This document shows positions 8,281-16,005 of a DNA stretch of 64,000 nucleotides, one piece after another. Source of the DNA: Planctomycetota bacterium (lineage in GTDB: Bacteria > Planctomycetota > B15-G4); the NCBI GenBank assembly GCA_029259745.1, contig JAJDEO010000048.1, forward strand, positions 1 through 64,000, given 5' to 3'. The number at the start of each line of letters is the position of its first letter. The first letter of the stretch is position 1. The notes beneath the pieces were generated by a model that worked only from the letters and a program-made list of their open reading frames with translations, made no database searches and had not been told where the DNA came from. The translations under genes and the position numbers were made by a program.

Positions 8281-9774
8281 TCAGCTCGTGAGGTCGAGTC
8301 CGAACTCGGCCAGCTTGCGTTTGATCTCGTCGAGCGACGTCTGGCCGAAGTTCTTGCAGGCCAGCAGCGTGGCGGGCGAGGTGCGCGCCAAGTCGCCGAT
8401 CGACGCGATGCCGAGCGTGCCGAGCGCCGTGCGCGAACGCACGGACAGGTCGAGCTCGCTGACGGGGCGACTGAGCACCTCGTCGCCGCTGTCGGCCGAC
8501 GCGGCCTTCGACGCGGGGCGATCCTGATTCGGCATCATCCCGAGGCGCAGGCCCTTCATGACGAGGATGTCCTTCACTTCCTGAAGGCTCGTCTCACCGA
8601 AGTTCTTGAACGACAGCAGCTCGCTCTCGGTGCGCTGCACGAGGTCGCCGAGCGTGTGGATGTTCATGCGCTGCAGGCAGTTGCGTGCGCGCACGGACAG
8701 CTCGAAGTCGGTGACCGGAATGCGCAGCACCGCGTTCTGCTTGTCGGCCTTGCGTTCGCGCGACTCGTCGTAGAACTGGTCATCGGCAGCCTCGGCGTCT
8801 GCGAGGTAGCGACGCGCACAGTTGTTGAGCGGGTTGGCCGTCGCGACCCAGCGGTAGCACTTCTGCGCGGTTTCGAAGTCGTTGCGATCCTCGGCCATCA
8901 TGCCGAGGTTCAGGATCGCACCCGCGTGCGGGGTGACATCGCCGTTGGCGAAGTGTGCGTAGAGTTCGTAGGCCTCGTCGTCTTCGCCATCGAGGTCGAG
9001 GCGGAAGGCGAGTTGGAAGAGCGTGCCGGGGTGCAGCGGCTCTTCGGCGAGCGCGGCCCGCCATGCTGACACGGCGGCCTCGTGCTCACCCTGCGCTTCG
9101 GCCGCAAGGCCTTCGGCGTAGGACATGTCGGCCTTCGAGGCGCCGAGCTTCTCGAGATTCGCGAAGCCTGCCTGGGCGAGGTCGGCGTCGAAGCGACGGG
9201 CCGCGATCTCCATGAGCGCGAGCTGCGCTTGAAGACCGACCTGACTCGACGCCGTGAGCGGGTCGAGCGCTTCGATGGCTCCGTCGAGATCACCGATCTC
9301 GATCAACGACTTGCCGAGCAGCAGGCGCGACAGGTCGTCGCCTTGGGTGGTGAGCAGCTCGGCGGCCTCGCGTGCCAGTCCACAGGCGTAGAGGCCGATG
9401 CCGCGACGCAGGATGTCGTCTTCGGGCACGTGCTTCGCGACCCAATCGCGGAACGAGTTGCGACTCGCCTTGGTTTCGTTGATCTCGCGGCTGAGCGTCA
9501 CGAATCCGGCCCAGTCGACGGGCGCCGCGCTCATCCAGTCGCGCATCGGCATGGTTTCGATGACCGGCTCGTCGAGTTCATCGAACTCGTCGAACTCATC
9601 GTCGGCGTCGGTCTCGAGGGTGGAGAGCCCGTCGCCTTCGATGGACGTCTCGCCCTCGATGGACGTCGTGTCTTCCGACGCCGTCGTTTCTTCCGGCGTG
9701 GTCTCGTCCGGCGTGGTCTCGTCCGGCATGGCCTGGTCCGGCGTGGTCTGGTCCGACGTGGTCTGGTCCGACAT
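8281..9774 (-). CDS. TPR protein with two C-terminal RNA polymerase alpha-CTD-like domains
   Basis: A protein of 497 residues from the ATG at 9774; the frame extends 25 codons further upstream without a convincing start. The N-terminus is an acidic Thr/Asp/Glu repeat encoded by 15-base repeats, followed by an Asp/Glu stretch. Residues of about 80-340 are TPR-like helical pairs. Two alpha-CTD modules follow. The first (about 352-413) has LSVRARNCLQRM and LLSFKNFGETSLQEVK, keeping the R, N, C, G, S and E positions used by RNA polymerase alpha to contact DNA. The second (about 436-497) keeps the fold, but Asn-Cys is replaced by Thr-Ala. There is no alpha-NTD, so it is not a polymerase subunit. 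It may bind UP-element DNA or transcription factors; that is inference. Similar fusions are known in planctomycetes. Confidence 0.8.
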   Translation of the reverse strand: MSDQTTSDQTTPDQAMPDETTPDETTPEETTASEDTTSIEGETSIEGDGLSTLETDADDEFDEFDELDEPVIETMPMRDWMSAAPVDWAGFVTLSREINETKASRNSFRDWVAKHVPEDDILRRGIGLYACGLAREAAELLTTQGDDLSRLLLGKSLIEIGDLDGAIEALDPLTASSQVGLQAQLALMEIAARRFDADLAQAGFANLEKLGASKADMSYAEGLAAEAQGEHEAAVSAWRAALAEEPLHPGTLFQLAFRLDLDGEDDEAYELYAHFANGDVTPHAGAILNLGMMAEDRNDFETAQKCYRWVATANPLNNCARRYLADAEAADDQFYDESRERKADKQNAVLRIPVTDFELSVRARNCLQRMNIHTLGDLVQRTESELLSFKNFGETSLQEVKDILVMKGLRLGMMPNQDRPASKAASADSGDEVLSRPVSELDLSVRSRTALGTLGIASIGDLARTSPATLLACKNFGQTSLDEIKRKLAEFGLDLTS

Positions 9775-9775
9775 G
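9686..9775 (-). repeat. Six tandem 15-bp coding repeats
   Basis: Six consecutive 15-base units, with the pattern gtctsgtccgrcrtg on the plus strand, fill 9686-9775 and differ at a few positions. On the minus strand they encode the start of the TPR/alpha-CTD protein as a five-residue Asp-(Glu/Gln)-Thr-Thr-(Pro/Ser) repeat. Such arrays can expand or contract without breaking the frame. Confidence 0.85.
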
Positions 9776-9874
9776 GGCGTCCTGAACAACGGAGGGCGGG
9801 CGGTGTTCGGGAACCAAGAGCGAGCACGACGGTCGTGCTGCGATGTCAAAACCCGACGCGCGTTGTTCTGCTCG

Positions 9875-9903
9875 TTGCGTCACGACACCACACGACCTAG
9901 GCT
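9875..9903 (+). promoter_or_regulatory. Predicted promoter for murA
   Basis: A TTGCGT hexamer (9875-9880), a 17-base spacer and TAGGCT (9898-9903) form a housekeeping-like promoter of the type seen in GC-rich bacteria. It would start transcription near 9910 and leave a leader of about 137 bases before the murA GTG. The leader contains a short hairpin at 9978-9994 (AAGGGG/CCCCTT). Confidence 0.45.
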
Positions 9904-10046
9904 CGCCCTGCTCCCCGACAACGCTCCAGATGGGCGCGAGCGAATCTCGTGATGTTAGACAGCAAGGGGGCCATGTCAAGGGGATGAGCCCCTTCTGTGG
10001 GTCCCACCAGCGATCGTGGGGCGGTCGTGGACGAGAGGAGTGACGC

Positions 10047-11342
10047 GTGGATCAGTTCGAGGTGACGGGCGGGGCGCGGCTCGCTGGGCGTGTGGCTGCT
10101 GCGGGAAGTAAGAACGCCGTGCTGCCGATCATGGCGGCGGCACTCCTCACCGACGAGCCGCTCGTGATCCACAACGTGCCGGCGTTGCGCGACGTCGCGA
10201 CGCTGGCGCTGATCCTCGAACAGCTGGGTGTCACGGCGACGCGCGAGGGCTCGACGCTCACCCTGCACGCCGACCCGACGGGGCCGTCGCGGGCCTCCTA
10301 CGACCTCGTCTCGACCATGCGCGCCTCGATCTGCGTGCTCGGGCCGCTGATCGCCCGGCGTGGCAAGGCAGCGGTCTCGATGCCGGGCGGGTGCGTCTTC
10401 GGGGTGCGTCCCGTCGATCAGCACGTCAAGGGGCTCAACGCGCTCGGAGCCGGGATCACCGTCGACGAGGGCTACCTCGTGGCGCGCAGCGGCGGGCGCC
10501 TGCACGGCGCCGATCTCTACCTCGGGACGCACTTCGGCCCGAGCGTCCTCGCCACGGGCAACGTCCTCATGGGCGCGGTCCTGGCCGAGGGAACGACGCG
10601 CATCGAGAACACGGCGATGGAGCCCGAGGTCACGGCCCTGGCGCGCTGCCTGGTCTCGATGGGCGCCAAGATCGAGGGGATCGGCAGCCATCGACTCATC
10701 GTCGAGGGCGTCGAGCGGCTGCACGGCGCCGAGGTCACGATCGAGGGCGACCGGATCGAAGCCGGGACGTTCCTCGTCGGCGCTGCGATGACGGGCGGCG
10801 AGGTGACGGTGACCGGCATCGACCCCTACCAGCTCACGGCTGTCGCCGAGACGCTGCGCCTGATGGGGGCCCAGATCGACCACGGCGAGACGTGGATGAC
10901 CGTCGCGGCCGCCGATCGACTGCGCGCCACCGACGTCACGACGCTGCCGTTCCCGGGCTTCCCGACCGACCTCCAGGCCCAGATCATGGCCGCGATGTGC
11001 GTCGCCGAGGGGATTTCGGTCGTTTCCGAGCGGATCTTCCCCGACCGCTTCATGCACATCGCCGAGCTGCTGCGGCTCGGGGCCCGCATCCGCAAGGAGG
11101 GCACCCAGGCCATCGTCGAGGGGGCGCCGCGCCTTTCGGGAGCCACGGTCATGGCGTCCGACCTGCGCGCCTCGGCGGCCCTGGTGCTGGCCGGGATCGT
11201 CGCGGAGGGCACGACGACTGTCCGGCGCGTCTATCACATCGACCGTGGATACGAGCGGATCGACGCCCGGATGGCCGAGCTGGGGGCGCGAATCGAGCGC
11301 ATGGAGCAGCCACCGCTTGAGAAACACCGGCCTGAATGGTAA
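10047..11342 (+). CDS. murA: UDP-N-acetylglucosamine 1-carboxyvinyltransferase
   Basis: A protein of 431 residues, the normal MurA length. It transfers enolpyruvate from PEP to UDP-GlcNAc in the cytoplasm, the first committed step of peptidoglycan synthesis. Diagnostic features are the N-terminal GSKNAVLPI (catalytic Lys-Asn), the loop PGGCVFGVRPVDQH carrying the active-site cysteine at residue 116 (the fosfomycin target), and the late FPGFPTDLQAQ substrate-binding segment. The GTG start at 10047 follows GAGAGGAG with good spacing. A predicted promoter lies at 9875-9903, and a GC-rich hairpin at 11349-11391 follows the stop, so the gene may be its own unit. Its presence agrees with peptidoglycan synthesis in the host. 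Confidence 0.96.
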   Translation: MDQFEVTGGARLAGRVAAAGSKNAVLPIMAAALLTDEPLVIHNVPALRDVATLALILEQLGVTATREGSTLTLHADPTGPSRASYDLVSTMRASICVLGPLIARRGKAAVSMPGGCVFGVRPVDQHVKGLNALGAGITVDEGYLVARSGGRLHGADLYLGTHFGPSVLATGNVLMGAVLAEGTTRIENTAMEPEVTALARCLVSMGAKIEGIGSHRLIVEGVERLHGAEVTIEGDRIEAGTFLVGAAMTGGEVTVTGIDPYQLTAVAETLRLMGAQIDHGETWMTVAAADRLRATDVTTLPFPGFPTDLQAQIMAAMCVAEGISVVSERIFPDRFMHIAELLRLGARIRKEGTQAIVEGAPRLSGATVMASDLRASAALVLAGIVAEGTTTVRRVYHIDRGYERIDARMAELGARIERMEQPPLEKHRPEW

Positions 11343-11348
11343 GTCATC

Positions 11349-11391
11349 GGGGTTTCGTCCGGGGCTTCCAAAGGCCCCGACGCCCGACCCC
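11349..11391. terminator. GC-rich hairpin between murA and ffh
   Basis: The core stem CGGGGC (11360-11365) pairs with GCCCCG (11374-11379) around an 8-base loop. The pairing extends by CGT/ACG past a single-base bulge and then by GGGG (11349-11352) with CCCC (11388-11391). It lies 7 bases after the murA stop. There is no T-tract, so it is either a T-less terminator or an attenuator for ffh. Confidence 0.5.
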
Positions 11392-11406
11392 GCGTGATTG
11401 AGCCCG

Positions 11407-12936
11407 ATGCTCGAATCGCTGACAGATCGCCTGTCGTCGGTGTTCTCGAAGTTGACCGGTGCCGGTCGACTGTCCGAGAGCCACGTCGACGCTGCCCTCG
11501 AAGAAGTGCGCGCTGCGCTTCTCGAGGCCGACGTGCATTTCCGCGTCGTGCGCGATCTCTTGGCGCGCGTGCGCGAGAAGGCGATCGGTCAAGAGGTCGT
11601 CAAGGAAGTCCAGGCGAGCGACATGCTCGTGAAGATCTTCCACGACGAACTCGTCGACATCATGTCGCCCGACGAGGGCGACGACGAGCCGATCACGTAC
11701 GGCAAGCCCACGCGCCCGACCGTCATCCTCATGGCGGGGCTGCAGGGCTCGGGTAAGACGACCACCACGGCCAAGCTCGCCGTGTGGCTCAAAGAGCGCA
11801 AGAAGAAGCCGTTGCTCGTGGCCGCCGACATTCAGCGCCCGGCTGCCGTCGAACAGTTGCGCGTGCTCGGTGGGCAGATCGACGTGCCCGTCTTCCACGT
11901 GCCCGGCGATGCGCCCGAGGTGCTTGCGAAGAAGGCTTTCGAAGAAGCGCGGGCGACAGGGCGCGACGTCGTCCTGATCGACACCGCCGGTCGCCTGCAC
12001 ATCGACGATGCGTTGATGGACGAGTTGAAGCGCGTGGCCGAGGCGGTTCCGCCGGACACGACGTTCTTCGTCTGCGACGCGATGACGGGCCAAGACGCCG
12101 TCACGTCGGCGTCGGCGTTCAAGGAGGCCTTGCCGCTCAGCGGCGTGATCCTCACGAAGCTCGACGGCGACACGCGCGGTGGCGCGGCGCTGTCGGTACG
12201 TCACGTCACGGGAGCGCCGGTGCGCTTCGTCGGCGTCGGCGAGAAGACCGAAGACCTCCAGCAGTTCCATGCCGATCGCCTCGTCGGGCGCATCCTGGGC
12301 ATGGGTGATGTCGTGACCCTCGTCGAGAAGGCCCAGAAGGTCGTCGACGAGAAGGAGGCCGAGAAGCAGATGAAGCGGATGATGGAAGACCGCTTCACGC
12401 TCGACGACTTCCTCAGTCAGCTGCAATCGATCTCGAAGATGGGCTCGCTCGGCTCGCTGCTCGGCCACCTGCCGGGCATGCCGAAGGGCTTCGACGCCTC
12501 GATGCTCGACGACAAGCTGCTCGGAAAAACCGAAGCCGTCATCCTTTCGATGACGTCGGCCGAGCGCCAGCGTCCTGAAGTCATCGACCAGAGTCGCCGC
12601 CGTCGCATCGCGAAGGGCAGCGGGTCATCGATGCAAGCTGTGACCGACCTGCTCAAGCAGTTCGACACGATGCGCAAGATGATGAGCCAGATGAAGAAGC
12701 AGGGGCTCTTCGGTCGCATGATGTCGAAGTTCACCGGCGGGGGCGACGACGCGCCCGGCGGGATGCCCGACATGTCGGAGATGATGGGCGCCGGTGGAAT
12801 GCCGGGCATGCCCGGGATGGCTGGAATGCCGGGGCTCGGCGGGGGCGCACCACGTCCGACCGCATCGAGCAACGACAAACGCAAAGACCGCAAGAAAGAA
12901 CGACAGCGCCGCAAGAAGTCGCGCCGTCGCCGCTGA
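11407..12936 (+). CDS. ffh: Signal recognition particle GTPase Ffh
   Basis: A protein of 509 residues from the ATG at 11407 (MLESLTDRLSSVF, the family's usual beginning); a TTG three codons earlier is the alternative. Ffh binds signal sequences of nascent membrane proteins with the SRP RNA and docks with FtsY at the membrane. The N domain is followed by the G domain with GLQGSGKTTTTAKLA (P-loop), DTAGRLHIDD (G3) and TKLDGDTRGG (G4). The C-terminal M domain is Met/Gly-rich (MPDMSEMMGAGGMPG) and ends in a basic tail, slightly longer than in E. coli. It precedes rpsP, the classical ffh-rpsP order. No SRP RNA gene was seen in the window. Confidence 0.95.
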   Translation: MLESLTDRLSSVFSKLTGAGRLSESHVDAALEEVRAALLEADVHFRVVRDLLARVREKAIGQEVVKEVQASDMLVKIFHDELVDIMSPDEGDDEPITYGKPTRPTVILMAGLQGSGKTTTTAKLAVWLKERKKKPLLVAADIQRPAAVEQLRVLGGQIDVPVFHVPGDAPEVLAKKAFEEARATGRDVVLIDTAGRLHIDDALMDELKRVAEAVPPDTTFFVCDAMTGQDAVTSASAFKEALPLSGVILTKLDGDTRGGAALSVRHVTGAPVRFVGVGEKTEDLQQFHADRLVGRILGMGDVVTLVEKAQKVVDEKEAEKQMKRMMEDRFTLDDFLSQLQSISKMGSLGSLLGHLPGMPKGFDASMLDDKLLGKTEAVILSMTSAERQRPEVIDQSRRRRIAKGSGSSMQAVTDLLKQFDTMRKMMSQMKKQGLFGRMMSKFTGGGDDAPGGMPDMSEMMGAGGMPGMPGMAGMPGLGGGAPRPTASSNDKRKDRKKERQRRKKSRRRR

Positions 12937-12976
12937 CATACCACGCTGCGCTCAACGGAACGCAGCAACACACGCC

Positions 12977-12994
12977 GGGTCGTCGCCGCGACCC
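12977..12994. repeat. Hairpin in the ffh-rpsP spacer
   Basis: GGGTCG (12977-12982) pairs with CGACCC (12989-12994) around a 6-base loop, about 20 bases before the rpsP start. It could be a leader element of the ribosomal protein gene, or chance in a GC-rich spacer. Confidence 0.3.
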
Positions 12995-13015
12995 ACCTCG
13001 GAGAACCACAGAACC

Positions 13016-13426
13016 ATGGCCGTTCGCCTTCGCCTCAAGCGAGTGGGACGTCGTAACCGTCCCTTCTACCGCATCTGCGCTTTCGACTCGCGCACCCGCC
13101 GTGACGGGCAGCCGATCGAAGAACTCGGCAGCTACGATCCGCGCGCCAAGACCTTCGTCGAGAAGGTGATCCTGAAGCGCGAGCGTGCGCTGCATTGGAT
13201 CAACACCGGCGCGCTCCCGAGTGAAACCGTCGCGTCGATCCTCAAGCGCGCCGGTGTGCGCAAGGGTCACGAGCTCCCGGCCGAGCCCAAGCTCGACCCG
13301 CCGGCGGACAAGCCGTCCCTCGACGGTGACGCCAGCGCGCCGTCTGCGCCCATCGAACCTGCCGCCGAAGCTGCAGCCACCGAGTCTTCCACAGCCACCG
13401 CCGCCTCTGAGGGCGGCGAGGGCTGA
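13016..13426 (+). CDS. rpsP: 30S ribosomal protein S16 with C-terminal extension
   Basis: A protein of 136 residues from the ATG at 13016. S16 binds 16S rRNA early in 30S assembly. The first 85 residues are a clear S16 core (AVRLRLKRVGRRNRPFYRI, DSRTRRDGQPIEELGSYDP). The rest is an Ala/Pro/Glu-rich acidic extension of about 50 residues not found in E. coli S16 (82 residues). The gene follows ffh after 79 bases. The usual downstream partners rimM, trmD and rplS are missing: the next gene is a Lys-rich DNA-binding-type protein. The tail sequence suggests disorder. Confidence 0.95.
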   Translation: MAVRLRLKRVGRRNRPFYRICAFDSRTRRDGQPIEELGSYDPRAKTFVEKVILKRERALHWINTGALPSETVASILKRAGVRKGHELPAEPKLDPPADKPSLDGDASAPSAPIEPAAEAAATESSTATAASEGGEG

Positions 13427-13440
13427 GGCGAGTGACAGCC

Positions 13441-14235
13441 GTGGCAAAGGCCGCCAAGAAGGCGACGAAGAAGACGTCCAAGAAGAAGACGACGGCTTCG
13501 AAGAAGAAGACTACCTCCACGAAGGCTTCGTCCGCGAAGCCTGCGGCGAAGCCGAAGTCGAAGGTGCCTGGCGGCACGAGTGTCGCCGCGCGCAAGCGAC
13601 GTCTGGCTTCGTTGCTCGAGCGTCTCGACAAGTCGTTCGGCGAAGTTCAAACGCCGGAGCTCGAGGACGTCATGGAGCATGCGATCTACTTGATCCTGCG
13701 CGAGGGGGCTTCCCACTCGACGGCGATCAAGGCGCTCGCGTCGCTGCGTGACGACTTCGTCGACTGGAACGAGGTGCGTGCGAGCACGCCGTCGGAACTC
13801 GGGCGCATGATGCTGGGCACGAACCGTGCCTCGTCCCTGCGCAAGATGTATCCACGCGCCGAGCGCATCAAGGAGATGATCGATCAGGTCTACAACGACC
13901 GGAACGACACCGACCTCGACTTCCTTACCGAACTCAAGATGAAGGAACAGATCGAGTTCCTCGAAGACCTCGATGACCTCGGGATCCACAACGCCTACGC
14001 GATGGTGCAGTGGATGTCGGGCGACACGTCGAAGCTCGTTGCGATTTCGAGTGAGGTCGCGAACGTCGCGAAGATGGTCGGGCTCACGGAGAGCGCGGCC
14101 GTCACGAAGGCGAAGAAGGAACTCGGTGACCTGTGTCCGCCGGAGCGTTACGTCGCGCTGCAGGCCCACTTGGGTCAGCTGGGCGACCTCGACGAGGACG
14201 ATTGGACGCCGTCGATGAAGGAGTTCTTGGCCTGA
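13441..14235 (+). CDS. HhH/endonuclease III-like helical protein with histone H1-like Lys-rich tail
   Basis: A protein of 264 residues. I favour the GTG at 13441 (MAKAAKKATKK), with GAGGCGAG about 8 bases upstream; a GTG at 13432 in the same frame is the alternative. Residues 1-50 are a Lys/Ala/Thr/Ser-rich tail like a bacterial histone H1-like protein. The rest is all-helical and resembles the endonuclease III/HhH-GPD fold (EHAIYLILREGASHSTAIKA, FVDWNEVRASTPSELGRMM), a combination I associate with planctomycete genomes. No clear catalytic Lys/Asp pair or iron-sulfur cysteines are visible, so glycosylase activity is doubtful. It lies between rpsP and maf and overlaps the maf start, implying co-expression with translation genes. 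Likely role: DNA or RNA binding. Confidence 0.65.
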   Translation: MAKAAKKATKKTSKKKTTASKKKTTSTKASSAKPAAKPKSKVPGGTSVAARKRRLASLLERLDKSFGEVQTPELEDVMEHAIYLILREGASHSTAIKALASLRDDFVDWNEVRASTPSELGRMMLGTNRASSLRKMYPRAERIKEMIDQVYNDRNDTDLDFLTELKMKEQIEFLEDLDDLGIHNAYAMVQWMSGDTSKLVAISSEVANVAKMVGLTESAAVTKAKKELGDLCPPERYVALQAHLGQLGDLDEDDWTPSMKEFLA

Positions 14236-14828
14236 GCGAGGCTGCGCGACTCGGGCCCTGGGTGCTCGCGTCGGCTTCACCGCGGCGTGCGGAGTTGCTC
14301 GCCGCGGCGGGGTGGTCATTCACGGTGCAACCCGCGGATGTCGACGAGACGCCGCGTGCCGGAGAGTCTCCGCGCGCGCTCGCCTGTCGACTCGCGCTCG
14401 ACAAAGCGGCGGCCTCGGCGAGGGCCGTCGCGCAGCGAGCGGGGATGGTGCTGGCCGGCGACACGGTCGTCGCTCGCGATGATGTGACGCTCGGCAAGCC
14501 CGCCGACCGCGCCGAGGCCGAGGCGATGCTGCGCTCGCTGTCGGGGCGCCGGCACGAGGTCGTCAGTTCTGTCGCACTGCACGACCTGGCCAGCGGGCGT
14601 GCGATCGTGGACGCAGCGGTCTCGACGGTCCGCTTCGACGAGCTGGATGTCGCCACGCTCGCTCGCTATCTCGACGGCGGCGAGTGGCGCGGGAAGGCCG
14701 GCAGCTACGCCATCCAAGGTGACGCCGGAGCCTTCGCCCAGCTCGAGTCTGGCGATTGGGATAATGTGGTCGGGTTGCCGATGGCCCTCGTGAACGAACT
14801 CGTCACCCGCTGGAACAGCTCGACATGA
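14232..14828 (+). CDS. maf: Maf-like nucleoside triphosphate pyrophosphatase
   Basis: A protein of about 198 residues. Maf proteins hydrolyse non-canonical or free nucleoside triphosphates to monophosphates. The signature VLASASPRRAELL opens the domain, followed by DKAAAS, GDTVV with the catalytic Asp, and the C-terminal GKAGSYAIQGDAGAF and NVVGLP. The reading frame has no ATG near the domain start. A CTG at 14232 overlaps the upstream stop (CTGA) and has AAGGAG (14218-14223) exactly 8 bases before it, so I propose CTG initiation. A GTG at 14262 would start right at the domain. The stop overlaps the next ATG (ATGA at 14825). Confidence 0.88.
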   Translation: MSEAARLGPWVLASASPRRAELLAAAGWSFTVQPADVDETPRAGESPRALACRLALDKAAASARAVAQRAGMVLAGDTVVARDDVTLGKPADRAEAEAMLRSLSGRRHEVVSSVALHDLASGRAIVDAAVSTVRFDELDVATLARYLDGGEWRGKAGSYAIQGDAGAFAQLESGDWDNVVGLPMALVNELVTRWNSST

Positions 14829-15400
14829 CTTCGCCCTGCCGCCCCTGCGCGCGATCCCCTCGACGCTTCGACCTGCGCGCGGTGCTCGTCGTGCTTGCCG
14901 TCATCATCGGTGTGCCGTTGCTGCCGACGCTCGTGACGGGGTGTTCGGACGAGCCGACCTACACGTCGGCCGTCACGCGCGAGCCCCAGGGCGCGCTGCC
15001 CACGGCCGAGATCGTCGTGGCGGGCAAGACGCTGAAGGCGGAGCTGTGTCTCGACGGCCCGTCGCGCGAACACGGCATGAAGTTCCGCACGAAGTTCCCC
15101 GACGACGAGGCGATGCTGTTCGTCTTCCCCGAGGAGGAGCGCACCGTCAAGCGCTTCTGGATGCGCGACACGCTGATCCCGCTCGACATCATGTTCCTGG
15201 CCGACGACGGCACGATCGAGACGCTGCACCAGAACTGCCCGCCGGCCGTCGAGTTCCCGGGCTTCCACTCGGACAAGGCCTGCATCCTCGTCCTCGAGCT
15301 GCGCGGCGGCTGGGCGGCCGACAACGGCCTGAAGGTCGGCGACAAGGTCACGATTCCGGCGGATCTGTTCGCCCGAGCCGTCCCCCGCGAAGGCCTGTAA
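14825..15400 (+). CDS. DUF192 family lipoprotein
   Basis: A protein of 191 residues starting at an ATG that overlaps the maf stop. A basic N-terminus and a hydrophobic helix (AVLVVLAVIIGVPLLPTLVT) end in the lipobox VTGC, making Cys40 the lipidated residue. The mature protein is a DUF192 domain: GKTLKAELCLDGPSREHGM, FRTKFPDDEAMLFVFP, RFWMRDTLIPLDIMFL and VLELRGGWAADNGLKVGD are all family landmarks. DUF192 proteins are small secreted or membrane-linked proteins whose biochemical function is unclear. Coupling to maf suggests co-transcription from the rpsP region. The annotation is secure at family level only. Confidence 0.88.
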   Translation: MTSPCRPCARSPRRFDLRAVLVVLAVIIGVPLLPTLVTGCSDEPTYTSAVTREPQGALPTAEIVVAGKTLKAELCLDGPSREHGMKFRTKFPDDEAMLFVFPEEERTVKRFWMRDTLIPLDIMFLADDGTIETLHQNCPPAVEFPGFHSDKACILVLELRGGWAADNGLKVGDKVTIPADLFARAVPREGL

Positions 15401-15438
15401 CCGGCCCTGTGCCCCGGCATCTCAGGTCAGCACAGCGC

Positions 15439-15467
15439 TTGCGCGGGTCGATCTGGCCCACTAGCCT
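15439..15467 (+). promoter_or_regulatory. Predicted promoter for rpmE
   Basis: TTGCGC (15439-15444), a 17-base spacer and TAGCCT (15462-15467) match the pattern seen upstream of murA. Transcription would begin near 15475, about 100 bases before the rpmE ATG. Confidence 0.4.
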
Positions 15468-15572
15468 GTGCGGTTCGTCTGCGACTGAACTTTCGCGAAT
15501 CGGCGAGTCACCATCTCTGCGGGGCCGTGCCCACACCTGAGGCATGTCCAGACCGCACTACGGAGCAGAAGC

Positions 15573-15791
15573 ATGAAGTCCGAAGGCCATCCCGAATACG
15601 TCACCTGCAAGGTGGCCTGTGGTTGCGGCAACTCGTTCGAGACGCGCGCCACGGTCGAGTCGATCAACGTCGAAATCTGCGGCGCCTGCCATCCGTTCTA
15701 CACGGGTCAGCAGCGCTTCGTGGACACCGCCGGTCGGATCGAGAAGTTCAACCGTCGCTTCGGTTCGCGTCGAGCCAGCACCTCCACGTGA
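15573..15791 (+). CDS. rpmE: 50S ribosomal protein L31, zinc-binding form
   Basis: A protein of 72 residues, the usual length. It bridges the large subunit to the small subunit head. HPEYVTCKVACGCGNSF and VEICGACHPFYTGQQ identify it, and the four cysteines C16, C18, C36 and C39 make it the zinc-binding (C+) type. The ATG at 15573 follows GGAGCAGAAGC. It is flanked by a promoter-like sequence at 15439-15467 and by a long hairpin at 15800-15840, so it probably forms its own unit ahead of prfA, a common neighbour of rpmE. Confidence 0.95.
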   Translation: MKSEGHPEYVTCKVACGCGNSFETRATVESINVEICGACHPFYTGQQRFVDTAGRIEKFNRRFGSRRASTST

Positions 15792-15799
15792 CCGCACGC

Positions 15800-15840
15800 G
15801 CGGGCTTCGCCGCGGCGGCTTGACCGCCGTCGCAGCCCGC
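15800..15840. terminator. Long hairpin after rpmE
   Basis: The outer arms GCGGGCT (15800-15806) and AGCCCGC (15834-15840) are perfectly complementary. An inner stem (15809-15818 with 15824-15833, mostly paired) closes on a 5-base loop, with a short bulge between the two parts. It starts 9 bases after the rpmE stop. It has no T-tract, as with the other candidate terminators here. Confidence 0.55.
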
Positions 15841-16005
15841 AGCCGGCCCGTGGCGCGAGCTGTTCCGTCCGTGGCAAGATCCGGGGCCGATCTCTGCGTT
15901 GCCAGGGTTCGGCGCTCCCGTCGGTGTGTCCACGTCGTCGTGTCTTGATCGCGACGGCGCGGATCCCATCACGAACGGAAGCACCTTCACCACAGGCTGC
16001 CCTAC

